Shown: positions 24,176 through 35,454, counted from the stretch's first letter. The stretch is DNA of 64,000 nt from Bathymodiolus brooksi (GCA_963680875.1 OY804579.1:13345506-13409505); one strand, 5' to 3'. The notes: generated by a model from the sequence alone, not told the origin. Program-made: numbers and translations.

Positions 24176-24734
24176 TTTTATATTTTAGGTTTTCGGTTTA
24201 TTCATTATTTCTTAATAATTATCTTTTGTTTATAGATATCGGAAGTGAATAATAATGATTTATATTCAATCTGATGATAATTGAATGTTTTGTAGGTTTT
24301 TGTTTATACTTTTATCTTAATATTCACAAACATTTAACGACGTTCGTTTTGTATCTGGCCACGTCAGCAATTTTTTTCAATTATACAAAAACAGCTCAAT
24401 ACGGATTTCGTTCTTTTTTGTTGCTGATTAATCATTCAAACTGTTATACGATACCGAATGACGTTAGATGTTAGTGAATCATTCAAACAGTTATACGATA
24501 CCGAATGACGTTAATTGTTAGTGAATCGCCAGACGATCACATTTAAAGATACAAAACACAACTAAGCTTAATTAGAATGACTTTAAAGAATCGACGAGAG
24601 AAGAAGAACAAAGCAAAGATTAAGATTCAATGAGTTCAGTATTCAACAACTATAAAGACAATATTGAAATGAGGTAAGTATGTCTTTATAAACGTTACCT
24701 AATACCAAAATACACATACTAACGTCATGGTGTT
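24176..24734. other. Spacer with a 47-bp tandem duplication
   Basis: Mostly unassigned AT-rich DNA. At 24434-24527 a block starting 'attcaaac' and containing 'ttatacgataccgaatgacg' is present twice, 47 bp apart. Confidence 0.6.
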
Positions 24735-24949
24735 CGTGTCATTTAAAACTAACATGATGGGTACCACTAATGGATCAGGAACGGCTTACCCTTCTGTAAC
24801 ACCTGAGTTCACACCCGGTTTTATGTGAGGTTCGTGTTGCTCAATTTTTAGTTTCCTTTGCAGTGTTTTCTAGATAACTGTTTGTTCTTTTGTCGTATTT
24901 GCTTTGGACGCTGCATGGTATGTCCTTCCTCGATTTACGGCTTCTGTTT
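24735..24949 (+). mobile_element. PLE tail T1, left flank of the 23-bp array
   Basis: Contains S1 ('atgatgggtaccactaatgg'), S2 ('acacctgagttcacacccgg'), then 'tttagtttcctttgcagtgt' and 'cctcgatttacggcttctgt'. The 23-bp array starts exactly within S3 (ttctg...tatcttc), and the last array unit runs out into 'tatcttcaaa' as in other T1 copies. Confidence 0.8.
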
Positions 24950-25905
24950 GCTATCTTTCTGTTTATCTCTTTACTATCTTTCTGTTTATCTCTTTACTAT
25001 CTTTCTGTTTATCTCTTTACTATCTTTCTGTTTACCTCTTTGCTATCTTTCTGTTTATCTCTTTACTATCTTTCTGTTTATCTCTTTGCTATCTTTCTGT
25101 TTATCTCTTTGCTATCTTTCTGTTTATCTCTTTACTATCTTTCTGTTTATCTCTTTACTATCTTTCTGTTTATCTCTTTGCTATCTTTCTGTTTACCTCT
25201 TTACTATCTTTCTGTTTATCTCTTTGCTATCTTTCTGTTTACCTCTTTACTATCTTTCTGTTTATCTCTTTACTATCTTTCTGTTTACCTCTTTGCTATC
25301 TTTCTGTTTATCTCTTTACTATCTTTCTGTTTATCTCTTTGCTATCTTTCTGTTTATCTCTTTGCTATCTTTCTATTTATCTCTTTACTATCTTTCTGTT
25401 TATCTCTTTACTATCTTTCTGTTTATCTCTTTGCTATCTTTCTGTTTACCTCTTTACTATCTTTCTGTTTATCTCTTTGCTATCTTTCTGTTTACCTCTT
25501 TACTATCTTTCTGTTTATCTCTTTGCTATCTTTCTGTTTACCTCTTTACTATCTTTCTGTTTATCTCTTTACTATCTTTCTGTTTATATCTTTGCTATCT
25601 TTCTGTTTATCTCTTTACTATCTTTCTGTTTACCTCTTTACTATCTTTCTGTTTATCTCTTCGCTATCTTTCTGTTTATCTCTTTACTATCTTTCTGTTT
25701 ATCTCTTTGCTATATTTCTGTTTACCTCTTTACTATCTTTCTGTTTATCTCTTTGCTATCTTTCTGTTTACCTCTTTGCTATCTTTCTGTTTACCTCTTT
25801 ACTATCTTTCTGTTTATCTCTTTGCTATCTTTCTGTTTACCTCTTTACTATCTTTCTGTTTATCTCTTTGCTATCTTTCTGTTTATCTCTTTGTTATCTT
25901 CAAAC
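24950..25905. repeat. 23-bp minisatellite, ~41 copies
   Basis: Unit 'ctatctttctgtttatctct' + 'tta', with a/g and t/c variants (tttgctatc, tttacctc). It lies inside S3 of the PLE tail. The unit length is not a multiple of 3, yet no frame of the plus strand contains a stop. All three forward frames are therefore open for over 350 codons with a 23-residue period (69 bp). That is a composition artefact; the predicted hydrophobic products should not be taken as membrane proteins. Confidence 0.95.
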
Positions 25906-26355
25906 CTTTCATATTTTCATATATTTTCCAGTGCAAACAACAGTTGTCGTTGCCATACTTAATCGCTGCATTGAATGTCATTATTACGTAATGAATTACA
26001 TTGTGATGCAGCCTTTATATCAGTTAAATCTCCTAGATCAATGAAACGCACGGTAGTAGAATGTCAGTTACTCCATATCAGCTGTGTTTTATGTCCTTGT
26101 ATTTCACATAGAATTTGTAAAACAAAATACAATTGAAAATGCATACCATATAAAATGAACAACATTTGATGTTAACACAATTAGGACAATGGTATCACAC
26201 TAAGCCTTTATGATATATTTCGACTACATATGTAACTAGACTATATATTTACAAGTCAATAAGCATGGTAGCGTTAATAGAGATAATGTTGTCGCTCTAA
26301 CAAATACTCTAAGAACTGGGAGCTAAATATCAAACATGAAACACTATCTAAATAA
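25906..26355. other. Unassigned spacer
   Basis: AT-rich, no recognisable feature. Confidence 0.4.
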
Positions 26356-26550
26356 AGGTAATAACAAAATTACCGAACTCCGAACAATCTTACAAAGGGA
26401 AAGTCAAAACTCATAATTATATAAACAGACAAAATCAGTCAACAACCGGAAAACTGTGAAAACCGTAATGACCCTGACTTGGTACAGGCATTTCTAAAGA
26501 AATGGTGGGTTGAATCAGATTTTAAGGCGCCAAACCTCCCGCTCTTATTA
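26356..26550 (+). mobile_element. Dispersed repeat R1
   Basis: Begins with ggtaataacaaaattacc and runs through 'gaactccgaacaatcttaca', 'ccctgacttggtacaggcat' and 'gtgggttgaatcagatttta'. It is the plus-strand counterpart of the insertion at 479-685. No ORF. Confidence 0.85.
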
Positions 26551-27129
26551 CGGTTCAAAGGTTCCGGCTGTCACTGTAACAGTATTTAAATACAGGAACA
26601 AAATAGGTAAAATAGTTGTCAAAGCAGTACCATATTCGGTGACGTAAATGTCAAAAATACTTTTACGTCACACATTGACAAAAAAATTATTGACATTTGC
26701 GACTTCTTTATCTTTATACATTTTCACTATATGAAAATGCATCGCTTATAATTTTTTCTGCAGAGACGGAATATATTTCGACAAGATATTGGTATCGGAA
26801 GTATTCTTCTAAGGGCAGGAAACCATAGTAAAACTTTGCTCTCTATTAAACGTCAATGACAGTTAGGGTGTATCAATGTTGTATTTGTCACAGACGTATT
26901 ACATTTAAGTAAATATCATTCAGTATTTGTCTGAAGGGCTTGTAATTATACTAATTAATTAGTTGGGTAACTTCTTTATAGTTTCCAGAAATGGTGAGGG
27001 ATTAACCATGGGCTACAGATGAATGAAATTCATGGTTTTCAGTGCGATGTACCATAACGTGTCGCGGCACAATACGATTATGAGTAAGGTAATGTAATAC
27101 AACGCCAATGCAACACTACGTACGTAACA
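26551..27129. other. Unassigned spacer
   Basis: No gene seen. 'gtgacgtaaatgtcaaaaat' and 'acgtcacacattgac' near 26640-26685 form a loose TGACGT/ACGTCA inverted pair. Confidence 0.4.
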
Positions 27130-28738
27130 TAGCGTCAAAGGTCAAGGTTTCACGAAGGTCATTGCGGTATGCGACAAACCGCCTGATGGTCATGCACCCA
27201 CATACCAAATATCATTGACCTATCTCCATCGAAAGAAATGTTATGGCCCTGAAAAGAAAATACTATTTAAAAAACAATTATTTGACCTTGATTGACCTTG
27301 AGGTCAAAGGTCAATGTCTCACGAAGGTCATTACGCTATGCGACACACCGTCTTATGGTCATGCACCCACATACTTGAATAATACTATTTAAAAAACAAT
27401 TATTTGACCTTGAGGTCAAAGGTCAAGGTTACACGAAGGTCATTACGGTATGCAACATACCGCCTTATGGTCATGTACCCACATACCAAATATCATTGAC
27501 CTATCTCGAAAGACAAAAATGTTATGGCCCGGACAAGAAAATACTATTTAAAAAACAATTATTTGACCTTGAGGTCAAAGTTCAAGGTCTAACGAAGGTC
27601 ATTACTGTATGCTACACACCGCCCTATGGTCATGCACCCATATACTTGAATGATACTAAATTATTTGATCTTGATGTCAAAGGTCAAGGTCCCACGAAGG
27701 TCATTACGATATGCGGACACCGCCTTATGGTCATGCACCCGCATACTTGAATGATACTATTTAAAAAACAATTATTTGACCTTGAGGTCAAAGGTCAAGG
27801 TCCCACGAAGGTCATTACGGTATGCAACACACCACCTTATGGTCATGTACCCACATACCAAATATCATTGACCTATCTCGAAAGACAAAAATGTTATGGC
27901 CGGACAAGAAAATACTATTTAAAAAACAATTATTTGACCTTGAGGTCAAAGTTCAAGGTCTCACGAAGGTCATTACTGTATGCTACACACCGCCCTATGG
28001 TCATGCACCCATATACTTGAATGATACTAAATTATTTGATCTTAATGTCAAAGGTCAAGGTCCCACGAAGGTCATTACGGTATGCGGACACCGCCTTATG
28101 GTCATGCACCCGCATACTTGAATGATACTATTTAAAAAACAATTATTTGACCTTGAGGTCAAAGGTCAAGGTCCCACGAAGGTCATTACGGTATGCAACA
28201 CACCACCTTATGGTCATGTACCCACATACCAAATATCATTGACCTATCTCGAAAGACAAAAATGTTATGGCCGGACAAGAAAATACTATTTAAAAAACAA
28301 TTATTTGACCTTGAGGTCAAAGTTCAAGGTCTCACGAAGGTCATTACTGTATGCTACACACCGCCCTATGGTCATGCACCCATATACTTGAATGATACTA
28401 AATTATTTGATCTTAATGTCAAAGGTCAAGGTCCCACGAAGGTCATTACGGTATGCGGACACCGCCTTATGGTCATGCACCCGCATACTTGAATGATACT
28501 ATTTAAAAAACAATTATTTGACCTTGAGGTCAAAGGTCAAGGTCCCACGAAGGTCATTACGGTATGCAACACACCACCTTATGGTCATGCACCCACATAC
28601 CAAATATCATTGACCTATCTCGAAAGACAAAAATGTTATGGCCCGGACAAGAAAATACTATTTAAAAAACAATTATTTGACCTTGAGGTCAAAGGTCAAA
28701 GTCCAAAGAAGGTCATTACGGTATGCGACACACCGCAA
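27130..28738. repeat. Array of AGGTCA-rich units with a 371-bp higher-order period
   Basis: Repeats of 'gaaggtcattacggtatgcg', 'accgccttatggtcatgcac', 'tatttaaaaaacaattattt' and a 'tgaccttgaggtcaaaggtc' core. Between about 27560 and 28560 the sub-units form 371-bp higher-order copies that are almost identical (27785, 28156, 28527). Each core places TGACCTTGA directly before AGGTCAAAGGTCA. Small ORFs of 84-101 codons are carried along and are not genes. Confidence 0.92.
27283..28698. promoter_or_regulatory. Clustered nuclear-receptor-like sites (DR1 and TCAAGGTCA)
   Basis: Six perfect AGGTCA-A-AGGTCA direct repeats start at 27301, 27413, 27785, 28156, 28527 and 28686. About ten TGACCTTGA copies (complement of TCAAGGTCA) include a close pair at 27283 and 27293. 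DR1 is the preferred site of HNF4, RXR heterodimers and COUP-TF. TCAAGGTCA is the extended half-site of ERR and NR5A receptors. The motifs are visible; any binding or regulatory role is inference, since they are inherited with the repeat. Confidence 0.5.
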
Positions 28739-28767
28739 GCGAAAGAAAAAAATCAGACTAAAACAAT

Positions 28768-28797
28768 ATGTCTCCCTTCGTTCGAAGGGGCGACATA
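28768..28797. repeat. Imperfect hairpin at the end of the AGGTCA array
   Basis: TATGTCTCCCTTCG can pair with a downstream CGAAGGGGCGACATA with one bulge. The outer TATGTCTCC resembles the ends of the element at 55251-55992, so it may mark a repeat terminus. Confidence 0.5.
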
Positions 28798-28799
28798 AT

Positions 28800-29506
28800 T
28801 AATTGAAATTCTTTTCAATACAAGATAATTACATTGTACAATGTTGCAGTTGATAGTTGACATTTAAGGTTTCATAAACTACAACATTGTCGTATGGTAT
28901 TCTATTAATTCTTATTTGTTTTTAGCTATCTGTCAAGTTAACCGTATTTTCTAAGATTGGAATCAAATAACAGTTGTATATATCGTTCTGATTTTTATTG
29001 TTGTTTTGTCTCTCCGACTTGTAATGTTTTGAACTGTCTGCTTGCATCATTATTATCCTTTATCAAATTCTACATTTCCATGTGGAGATAGTTATCTATA
29101 TTACATGGAGTATACTGTTATAATACACGCGACAACAATCGTCCTTATGTCGTGTTTGATATTTTGAGATTAATTATCCCTTTAATAAAATGTCTTATTT
29201 CTACCGATTTTCAAACCTTAATTTCACGTCAAGAGTACCACGACCCCATATTTTGTATTGTAGTTTTTGAGTGGTTATATAATAAACTTTTTCTAGACGA
29301 AAAATGCTGAAATTTTATCATGAATAATATAAAGTCTCCATCTACTGTAAATGTCGTGGGTGATACATGTATGAACATGACCAATGCAAGAATACATCAA
29401 CACATAATAGAACGAACCGATTCCATAACTTTATTACACACTATTGTATCATAGCATGTGTTTTCATAGGAGATTCTCCATGGTACAAATTACAGAAAAT
29501 ATCAAA
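28800..29506. other. Unassigned AT-rich spacer
   Basis: No recognisable gene or repeat. Confidence 0.4.
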
Positions 29507-29600
29507 ATAGAAAACAAAGCATACCACACTATCAGAATAGTTCCAAAATTGTAAAAAGAAGGAAAATGGACAGACATAACACACTAATACAAGACCGCTC
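29507..29600. mobile_element. Dispersed repeat R2 fragment
   Basis: 'gaaaacaaagcataccacac' then 'tatcagaatagttccaaaat' is the single-copy form of the sequence that is amplified as the 30-bp array at 18797-22750. Confidence 0.65.
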
Positions 29601-29640
29601 ACTTTTTAAGCTTGTTTGATTTTCCCATATATACCTTTAT

Positions 29641-29772
29641 CCTGCAATGACAGCATTTACCGACCAATGTCGGTTAAAAGCTCAACAGAGCTTATGTTGT
29701 ATGTTGTTTTAACCATGCCGACTCTAAATAAAGCTTATTTATTATTTATTTATTTATTTATTTATTTATAAT
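29641..29772 (+). mobile_element. Retroelement-like 3' end with two hairpins and a (TTTA)n tail
   Basis: CCGAC-caat-GTCGG is followed directly by AAGCTC-aaca-GAGCTT, then 'aaccatgccgactctaaata' and 'aaagcttatttatt' running into a TTTA microsatellite at about 29735-29770. Consecutive short stem-loops ahead of a simple repeat are typical of LINE/SINE 3' ends. No coding part is attached. Confidence 0.55.
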
Positions 29773-29953
29773 ATAGCCTGCCCAATATTTTTTTTGATAT
29801 TGGTCAGTTATAAATAGAACATACAAATGTAAGCTCCGCCGACATCGGGGCACATCGGGGGATATTGTTTTCAAATACATACACAAAATTATTTCAAATA
29901 CTTAAATCATCGTCCAGTAAACGTTTATTTACGATTTAAACTTGCAGGATAAA

Positions 29954-30104
29954 TACAATACATGTGCACTGTCGAAGCATATAGGTAAATGTGTGTATTC
30001 GGCGCGAAACGCGGGAAAAGGCTCGGCGAAGCCTCGCCTTTTCCCCTGTTTCTAAGCCTCATACACATATTACCTATATGCTTCGACAGTGCACATGTAT
30101 TGTA
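29954..30104. mobile_element. 151-bp foldback MITE
   Basis: Nearly perfect terminal inverted repeats of about 38 bp (left starts TACAATACATGTGCACTGTC; the right end is its complement). The centre is GC-rich with a second stem, GGGAAAAGGC/GCCTTTTCCC. The outer TA on each side is consistent with a TA target-site duplication as in Tc1/mariner-derived MITEs. No ORF of its own; a 64-codon ORF crossing it is chance. Confidence 0.8.
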
Positions 30105-30546
30105 TATTTATTACTTTCTATTGTCACAGATCATTATCTCATAGTACAGATGATGGTACAATATACAGTAGTAATATTCTACTAAATTAACGATCCTGAT
30201 ACTACAACAACAGTACAAATATACAAACGGATAAAAGTCCAGGTTTATATATAACACTTTTGTTACTTACTGATATATTTGTTCAGTATCTTCCAGATTT
30301 ATACAAAGAACATGGAACTATTTAAACAAAGCATGCAAGAACAGTCAACATGTAAAATTACATAGCATAAAAACTATACATACCATTGAAAAACATGATT
30401 AGTCATTGTTTTCCATATTGTCCACTGGTACCTTTGTCATTCAGGCATATGCAGGTTTTCAGGTTCCTAATTTCTTCTCTGGCCATAGTTCTAACCGACA
30501 TTTGCGGAATTAGAGTTTGAGCGTAGCACATCTCTGATCGGTAACA
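30105..30546. other. Unassigned spacer
   Basis: No recognisable feature. Confidence 0.4.
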
Positions 30547-30835
30547 CGCTGGACATATCGAAAAAGGTCGAAAAGCTTTAATTATCAGCCAAATTCTGAC
30601 AACGTGAACGAATAATGCGCTAGCCGAATTCTGACAAAGTTAACAAATAATGCGCTGGGTACATCGAAAGAGGTCGAACAAATTTAATTATCAGCAGAAT
30701 TCTGACAACGTTAACTAATAATACGATGAATGCATCGAAAGAACTCGAACATACTTAATTATCAGCAGAATTGTGATTAATAATGCGCTGGATACATCAA
30801 AAGATGTCGATAAAAAATTATTAGACGAATTTTCA
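30547..30835. repeat. Degenerate ~72-bp tandem repeat, ~4 copies
   Basis: Repeated blocks 'acatcgaaagaggtcgaaca', 'taattatcagcagaattctg' and 'acaacgttaactaataatgc', with the second copy shortened to its last half. Copies have diverged, so the array is old. Confidence 0.75.
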
Positions 30836-32278
30836 AACAAGTAACATTTGGTAAAACATTACAACTTTAGATATTTAAACAGGCTAAGAAAGCCAGAATC
30901 TCTTCTCCATTATATAAAATGAACATTATTACCAAAAATGTTTGAGGGCCCTTAATACAATTTTGACATAACTATTATAATTCGCGGATGATTGGAAAAC
31001 GGTTAGTATCAAATTTTTGACAGTAAATAAGTAAACAATTAATAAATATGTTTGCAAGGAAGTACTCTCTGTTGTTATCTAAAAAAAAGTCTTTGAAACA
31101 AATAGTTGTAGTAACAGCAGTATTTGCGTGCGTTCTTAATACCGTAATTATTATACAAATTATACGTTCCCGCGTACTTCTGCTTGTCTTCATTGTATGA
31201 TTGAGGAGGAGTGTATCAATATTCGCGTGCATCCACTTCCGTTAAATTGTCGTTCCACACATTATGATGGGGAAAAAAATATTTTTGAGAAATTTAGCAG
31301 AATTACAATAGTTTGCTAAGATTTTATATAGTCACACATGAGTATACGATTTTCGAAAGATTAAATAAATTGTCCGTAGCTCTTGATGAAGATTGTTGAA
31401 ATGTTTAATAGGAATTATAAGATGAATATATTTCGAAACAAACTGACGTTAATGATCCGCTTCTTAACAGGCAATCCGTAGTCTTTGAATGGTTAGAGGC
31501 AATGATGTCAATTTAACATACAAACATTTACAACTCTTCATGAAAGTACCAAGTATAAAACTAATCTGAGTTCATTACAAGTTAAAAAATAAATATGAAT
31601 AACATTCTACTTCTTGGTATAAATTGTAATGTGTTCAAAATATTAAAAACAAAGATTTTTCATTAAGACAAATGAACTAATGTTACATATTACAGTACAT
31701 ATGGAACGGAAAATATTCGTCTGGAAACCAGTGCCATAGCTTACATAGACATATAAGTTTAATTTCATATTTGAATCAATAAGTATGTCTGTGGATTACT
31801 AGAATCCACTTGTATCCACAAATGAGCCTCCGTATAATTATAGTGACTTATAGTATACCATGTAGTATTCCTTTTATCTCTGTTTCATTTATATGTAGCA
31901 TTGAAATTATTCTTGAACTCTGCTATCATAGATACCTAGCGTTATACAAAGCAAATTTGCGTTGTAGTTCAAAAAAGGGGTTTTGAGTTTGACCCAATTT
32001 AGCATAATTTATTATTTTTTTGTTGACTTGTCCCAATAAAACAGGTATCATCAGGTATTTCTTTTGACTTTGCTTTAAATGATAATCTAGATAAACATAA
32101 TTTAATTTAAGAAAAAAGTTCCAATTTGTGCCAATTGAATCTAAAATTTAGATTATATATGAGTTGCTACCTGGTTCCAGAGATTATTTCAAATTTCAAT
32201 ATTTACTGTAACATACACACGTATCAAAGAATAGCGTCATTAATTTAAATTTTAGTATTAAATACGGGTATTACATAC
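30836..32278 (-). other. Start of Rab intron 2, unassigned AT-rich DNA
   Basis: Downstream (minus strand) of Rab exon 2. I looked for the next Rab exon (WDTAGQ motif) here and further left and did not find it. Small ORFs only. Confidence 0.45.
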
Positions 32279-32389
32279 CGTGAATCCTATACCAACAGTT
32301 GCTGAAAACGATCCTGCCTGAAATTTCCCCTGGTCAAACTGGACAAGTAATGACGTTTTACCTACTCCACTGTCTCCCACCAATATCGT
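32279..32389 (-). CDS. Rab26/Rab37-like small GTPase, exon 2
   Basis: A 111-bp exon bounded by 'attacag' (acceptor) and 'gtatgtaa' (donor) on the minus strand, 37 codons, phase 0 at both ends. It reads TILVGDSGVGKTSLLVQF, then DQGKFQAGSFSATVGIGFT. GDSGVGKT is the G1/P-loop that binds the GTP phosphates (Lys and Thr at residues 44-45 when joined to exon 1). The Thr in SATVGIGF is the G2/switch I residue that coordinates Mg2+. GSFSATVGI is closest, from memory, to Rab37/Rab26 proteins, which act on secretory granules and synaptic vesicles. Exons for G3 (WDTAGQ), NKxD and the prenylated tail are not in the window. The subfamily call is less certain than the Rab call. Confidence 0.9.
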
Positions 32390-32454
32390 CTGTAATATAC
32401 AAACATGCATGTCTTAGTATACACATGTAATGACGTTAAATATTTTAAGTGAAT

Positions 32455-33225
32455 TCATAATTACTAAGCGAAGGGGCAATCAGGAATAGACAATGCAGAG
32501 ACATGTGCAATACTGAACACAACAGAGAAAACTAAAGCTATTAACAACACGGAGGACAATATGGAACTGTAATGTTGTCTATTAATTTGGTTTTTGGTCT
32601 CCTACTAAAATATAGATGATTTGTTTTCAGTACCCAAAGGAAGGGCGACAATCCGTTGCAAAACATGTCCACCAAGCATAACAAACAGATTGTGAACCAA
32701 AAATTTGATCTATGACTGCCCAAAATCAAGATATTTGTTTTCCATTATTTTTTATGCAATAAAGTCGACCTAATTCTTTTAATCTGTCTTTTAGCTTAAC
32801 GTGGGTAAAAGATATGTAAAGTGTAGAGAAGTCAAATGTTGTAATGTTATTGCAAGATGAGATGAATCTTGATAGTATGTAGCTTGTGATGTTTTCTTCT
32901 CCAGAATGTATATCTTAATCACATCATTCATGGAGTCGCTAACGTAACACCGAAGTCCTGTTTGGATCGCTGATAGGTGCCAACATTTTGGAAAGAGGTT
33001 TCTTTCATTTGGAAGATCCAGCAATATATCACTGTTTGAAAGCACAAACAGACTTATATGGTGCCATTAATCAGCTTAACCCTGACACAATTTTGCTTTG
33101 TATCTGTTCAAAGACATTAGAAAACAATTTTGAAGTGTTTGGTTTGTAATAGGAGTGATTCCTGTTGTATGCGCTGGTCTATTGTCGATGACTATGTAAT
33201 TCTTGTCTGCAAGCACACCTCGATT
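32455..33225 (-). pseudogene. Penelope-like element RT relic with its tail
   Basis: On the minus strand, in order: a degenerate segment around ADKNYIVIDNRPAHT; the RT motif TFDFSTLY with 'HVKLKDRLKEL' (32770-32840); LGGHVLQRIVALPLGT (about 32629-32680), a degenerate form of the PLE motif FGG..FQQT.GIPMGT; and finally a T2-type tail at 32455-32560 ('gaaggggcaatcaggaatag' in antisense). The motifs lie in different frames with stops, so it is dead. It sits just upstream of Rab exon 2, inside intron 1. Confidence 0.75.
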
Positions 33226-34239
33226 AAATTGTATTAATAATTCAATACGTTAATTTGATATGTTTGATTTGATGTAATAGCTTTGAGCAATAGACGTAAC
33301 ACATATATTATTCATACCCCATAGCTATGCCAAACGTGTTGAACCAAAAAGTAACGATTGAGATTTTAGCTCTTAGATGGAAGTTATTTCTAATCAAAAC
33401 TGTTATATGAGGATATAAATAATGAATGTGCATTACATTTGATGCATTGTTTGAAAAAAGGTAATATATCTTATTGTCTATACCATTAGCAACTCTCCAC
33501 TCGTCTCTCTAAAGTAATATTTGTCTATGCATTTGTGACATGTTTATTATCCATTCACGATTAAAATTATTGTAATGTGTCATGCTTCAAAAATGCTGTC
33601 GATACAAAATTTTCCAGACAATATGGTGAAAAAAAAAGCAGAGTTTTGCACTTTTACAGCGCATTTCATGTATTATACACGTCGATGGCTATATTTCATT
33701 GTTGCACTATGTGCACTATATTTCTTTCTTTTTCTCTCTCTCGCTCTTTATAGATTCCAGTACAATTTAGGATGGGAAAATATCTATGCAAAGTTATTTC
33801 TTTTGATATCTATATTAAAAATATATCCATTCAAATGCGACAAAATATTCAGAAAACTATCACCCCCACATTCTGCCAATACCATATAGAATGTAAAGGA
33901 TTTTTAAATACAATGTTACATAATGTATGTCTCAAACGAACAAAGAAAGATAACTAGCAACAATATAAGATATGAAGCCTTGTACAGACATTACAGTTCC
34001 TAAATCATGTAATTATCAAGACGCAACATCCGATCAGCCTGATCGGGAGATATGTCATTAAAATGTCATTATTTATAGTAAAGTGGGCTGGGAGTTACTG
34101 ATAAACAACAGCTGATAATGGTAAACATAAGCACAATGACATGGATGAGGACTCTTACGTGAATATATAAACACAACATCAAACACATAAAATTAGATTT
34201 CTAAGTTTCCATACTTAAAAAGTTGCGCCATTAAAACTA
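33226..34239. other. Unassigned AT-rich intron sequence
   Basis: A 104-codon ORF at 33575-33889 and an overlapping 61-codon ORF have no domain, codon pattern or splice context I can recognise. Confidence 0.45.
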
Positions 34240-34410
34240 AGATTTTCCTCCCTTAGGAAGAGGTGACCTTTGCCGATTGTGGCTACCCTGTTTATGCCCT
34301 TTGGTTTTGTTGCTCCTAAAGATTTTAAAATGATTTGGCTTTCAAATATTTTGACTTTGAGCGTCACCTGATGAAGGTCATGATGAAGGTGATATCTACG
34401 TTGTTCTTCA
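34240..34410 (+). repeat. Ribozyme-family repeat, truncated
   Basis: 'ggctaccctgtttatgccct' then 'gactttgagcgtcacctgat' and 'gaaggtcatgatgaaggtga' and 'tatctacg'. CTGATGA is present, but the GAAAC half is lost in a deletion that joins straight to the trailing block. Confidence 0.65.
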
Positions 34411-35073
34411 ACTTTACATCATCTCATCAAAGAGAACCAAACAAGAATTGTGAATATATTTGTCTGTAAGACCATGACAGTGAATTAGTCTTTCATGAGG
34501 GTTACCTATATTACAAGATATTGTATTATATTGCAATGTATTTGACTGAAATATCTGCCCAATACATATTAAAGTGCAAAATGACTGCAGCAATAGTTCA
34601 TATCATAATATAGCACTATACGACAGCTATTTGACTGAGTTGATATTTTAGAATTATATATACATGTTCAACTTGACCTGTTATTGTCCATAATATGGCT
34701 GCAATAATTATCTCTATGATATAATGATGCCAACTGACTGCTGTAGTAGTCCATAATACAATAATACCCTATTACCTCTAACATACACGCCAAAACTTTA
34801 CACCGTCTCCATAAATTCCGCGATTAATAGAGGAGTAGAAATATCATCCTTATAAAAGCAGATATACTAGTATATAAATTAATTTATTTGAATTGCCTTC
34901 ATCTGGTATGCTCTAAGTCAAAGGATAAAAATGTCAAACGGGAACAAATAAATCAAATATCATAAAAAGGATATCCACAATTAATCTGCTAAAATTACGT
35001 GTGCCTGAGGGAGATTGGCCGCCGTTTTAATCAATTACATTAGCTAGGAACTGTAAATTTCAAGAATAAATAA
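34411..35073. other. Unassigned intron sequence
   Basis: AT-rich, nothing recognised. Confidence 0.4.
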
Positions 35074-35428
35074 GGGCCCGGGTGGCTCAATGAGTTAGGT
35101 AGTTGTAGGGCCCGGGTGGCTCAATGAGTTAGGTAGTTGTAGGGCCCGGGTGGCTCAATGAGTTAGGTAGTTGGATTACCTAACAACTTATACAAGCCTA
35201 TCACCAATACGGCGTGGGTTCGCGCCCGGCTTTGTAAATTACAAAAAGTGTGCACTCGACTCGCAGCCGCAAGTGATAAAGATTACCAGTTGCTTGCCCA
35301 TGGTCGGTGGTTCTCTCCGGGTACTCCGGCTTCTTCCGCCACTAAAACTGGTCGCCATGATATAGCTGAAATATTCTGAAAGTGGCGTTAAACACCAAAA
35401 ATTAAATCAAAAATCAAAAAAATCAAGC
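35074..35428 (+). mobile_element. tRNA-derived SINE with triplicated 5' head
   Basis: Same family as 10156-10426. The first 34 bp ('gggcccgggtggctcaatga' + 'gttaggtagttgta'), which contain the A-box-like part, are repeated in tandem at 35074, 35108 and 35142. The element then continues through the B box (GGTTCGCGCCC near 35218), 'tccgggtactccggcttctt', 'agtggcgttaaacaccaaaa' and an A-rich tail with caaaaatcaaaaa. Confidence 0.9.
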
Positions 35429-35454
35429 ATTAATATATCTTATAAACCATGCCT

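Noticed and set aside
24904..26044. A multi-span membrane protein in the 23-bp array
   Set aside because: The hydrophobic composition follows from a T-rich unit, and the same is true in all three frames.
35074..35240. A functional tRNA gene
   Set aside because: A- and B-box-like segments are present, but no cloverleaf can be drawn and the sequence continues into a SINE body with an A-rich tail.
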